NCBI GenBank assembly: GCA_016786525.1
Contig: JAEUVW010000013.1
Coordinates: 1 to 14,247, forward strand
DNA length: 14,247 bases
Origin: Chitinophagaceae bacterium
GTDB taxonomy: Bacteria; Bacteroidota; Bacteroidia; Chitinophagales; Chitinophagaceae
Direction: 5' to 3'
Positions 13,770 through 14,247 of the stretch are shown here, one piece after another. Numbering within the stretch: position 1 is the stretch's first letter; each line of letters opens with the position of its first letter. Position numbers and translations under genes: made by a program. Under the pieces are notes generated by a model, which had not been told where the DNA came from, searched no databases, and was given only the letters and a program-made list of their open reading frames with translations.

Positions 13770-14247
13770 TGCTTAAGGCCCAGTATTTTTTTATAGTTGA
13801 TAAAGAACAGGATGACACCGATGCAGGAGGCCATCAGGTAAAACATGCTGAGGATGATCACCGCTTCCCCGCCATCTTCCAGCAAGAGGGAAAATACGGC
13901 ATAAGTGAGGCCGGTGTATGTGTAGACAACGGCCAGCAGCAGGAACCAAAATGATTGCCGGGCAATAGCATAGCGCACGAAATAGATGCACAGTCCGGTC
14001 AGCAAAAGAAAACTCAGCGCTTTCAAGGGCTGGTTGAACAGCAGGGTAAGGCAGGAAGCAAACAGGATATTGATGCCGAAGTTGTGATACGTAAAACCAA
14101 AATGGGCTTTGATCTGCCGGCTTTCGCTGATCTTCGACCACCCGATCAGCGCAGCACCAAACGCCAGGGCCGTAAACACGATATGTGTTGCCGACAGGTT
14201 GTAACCGCTCAATAACTGCATCGGTGCAATGCTCAGGCCTATGGTAC
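13766..14247 (-). CDS. Integral membrane protein, C-terminal part (5' end outside window)
   Basis: The frame stays open through the right edge, with hydrophobic residues continuing upstream of the ATG at 14221, so the true start is probably beyond the window. About 160 residues are visible with five hydrophobic segments and short loops, ending in N-Y-K-K-I-L-G-L-K-Q. There are no recognised motifs. It is translationally coupled to the Gly-tailed membrane protein through a four-base overlap, which suggests related function in the envelope. Confidence 0.65.
   Translation of the reverse strand, partial: TIGLSIAPMQLLSGYNLSATHIVFTALAFGAALIGWSKISESRQIKAHFGFTYHNFGINILFASCLTLLFNQPLKALSFLLLTGLCIYFVRYAIARQSFWFLLLAVVYTYTGLTYAVFSLLLEDGGEAVIILSMFYLMASCIGVILFFINYKKILGLKQ

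Noticed and set aside
1..14247. tRNA, rRNA, CRISPR array or intact transposase gene
   Set aside because: No cloverleaf, no regularly spaced repeats and no transposase motifs were found on reading both strands; only the hairpin at 9638-9675 hints at an insertion-sequence remnant.

Overview
The window looks like a chromosomal segment of a Bacteroidota bacterium, most likely from the Chitinophagaceae or a related group. Three things point there. A TTTG-N19-TAnnTTTG promoter, the Bacteroidota primary sigma-factor type, sits ahead of one gene, and TAnnTTTG-like boxes lie very close to other start codons. Shine-Dalgarno sequences are not obvious. The gene families (TonB-receptor-like outer-membrane barrel, CATI-type lipoproteins, Gly-rich-tailed membrane protein) are typical of the phylum. 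The taxonomic call is inference; no rRNA or other marker gene is present.

Layout: genes up to about 9.6 kb are on the + strand and genes after about 9.7 kb are on the - strand, so the two halves converge on a hairpin at 9638-9675. The left part holds the 3' end of an outer-membrane beta-barrel gene, a multi-pass membrane protein closed by a strong terminator, an FAD/2Fe-2S oxidoreductase, and a fabG-fabH pair for fatty-acid synthesis ending in another strong terminator. Two small lipoprotein-type genes follow, the second a two-module protein with a GTG start and its own terminator.

The most interesting part is 6.3-9.6 kb, where sampled base composition drops from about 60% to about 38-45% G+C. 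A 603-bp non-coding stretch with a promoter-like sequence and two related inverted repeats precedes a compact three-gene operon: an unrecognised, very basic 238-residue protein, an RtcB-family RNA ligase with an N-terminal extension, and peptide chain release factor H (PrfH). RtcB-PrfH pairs are known to rescue and repair ribosomes cut in the 16S decoding region by colicin E3-type nucleases. The first protein could be an extra component of such a ribosome-repair module; that is the best candidate here for something undescribed.

The right part, read leftwards from the right edge, holds two overlapping integral-membrane genes (the upstream one is cut by the window), a Doc/Fic-type toxin with a 62-residue antitoxin, a THUMP-domain RNA methyltransferase with an apparently leaderless promoter, and a secreted outer-membrane-like protein. 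No rRNA, tRNA, CRISPR array or intact insertion sequence was seen.
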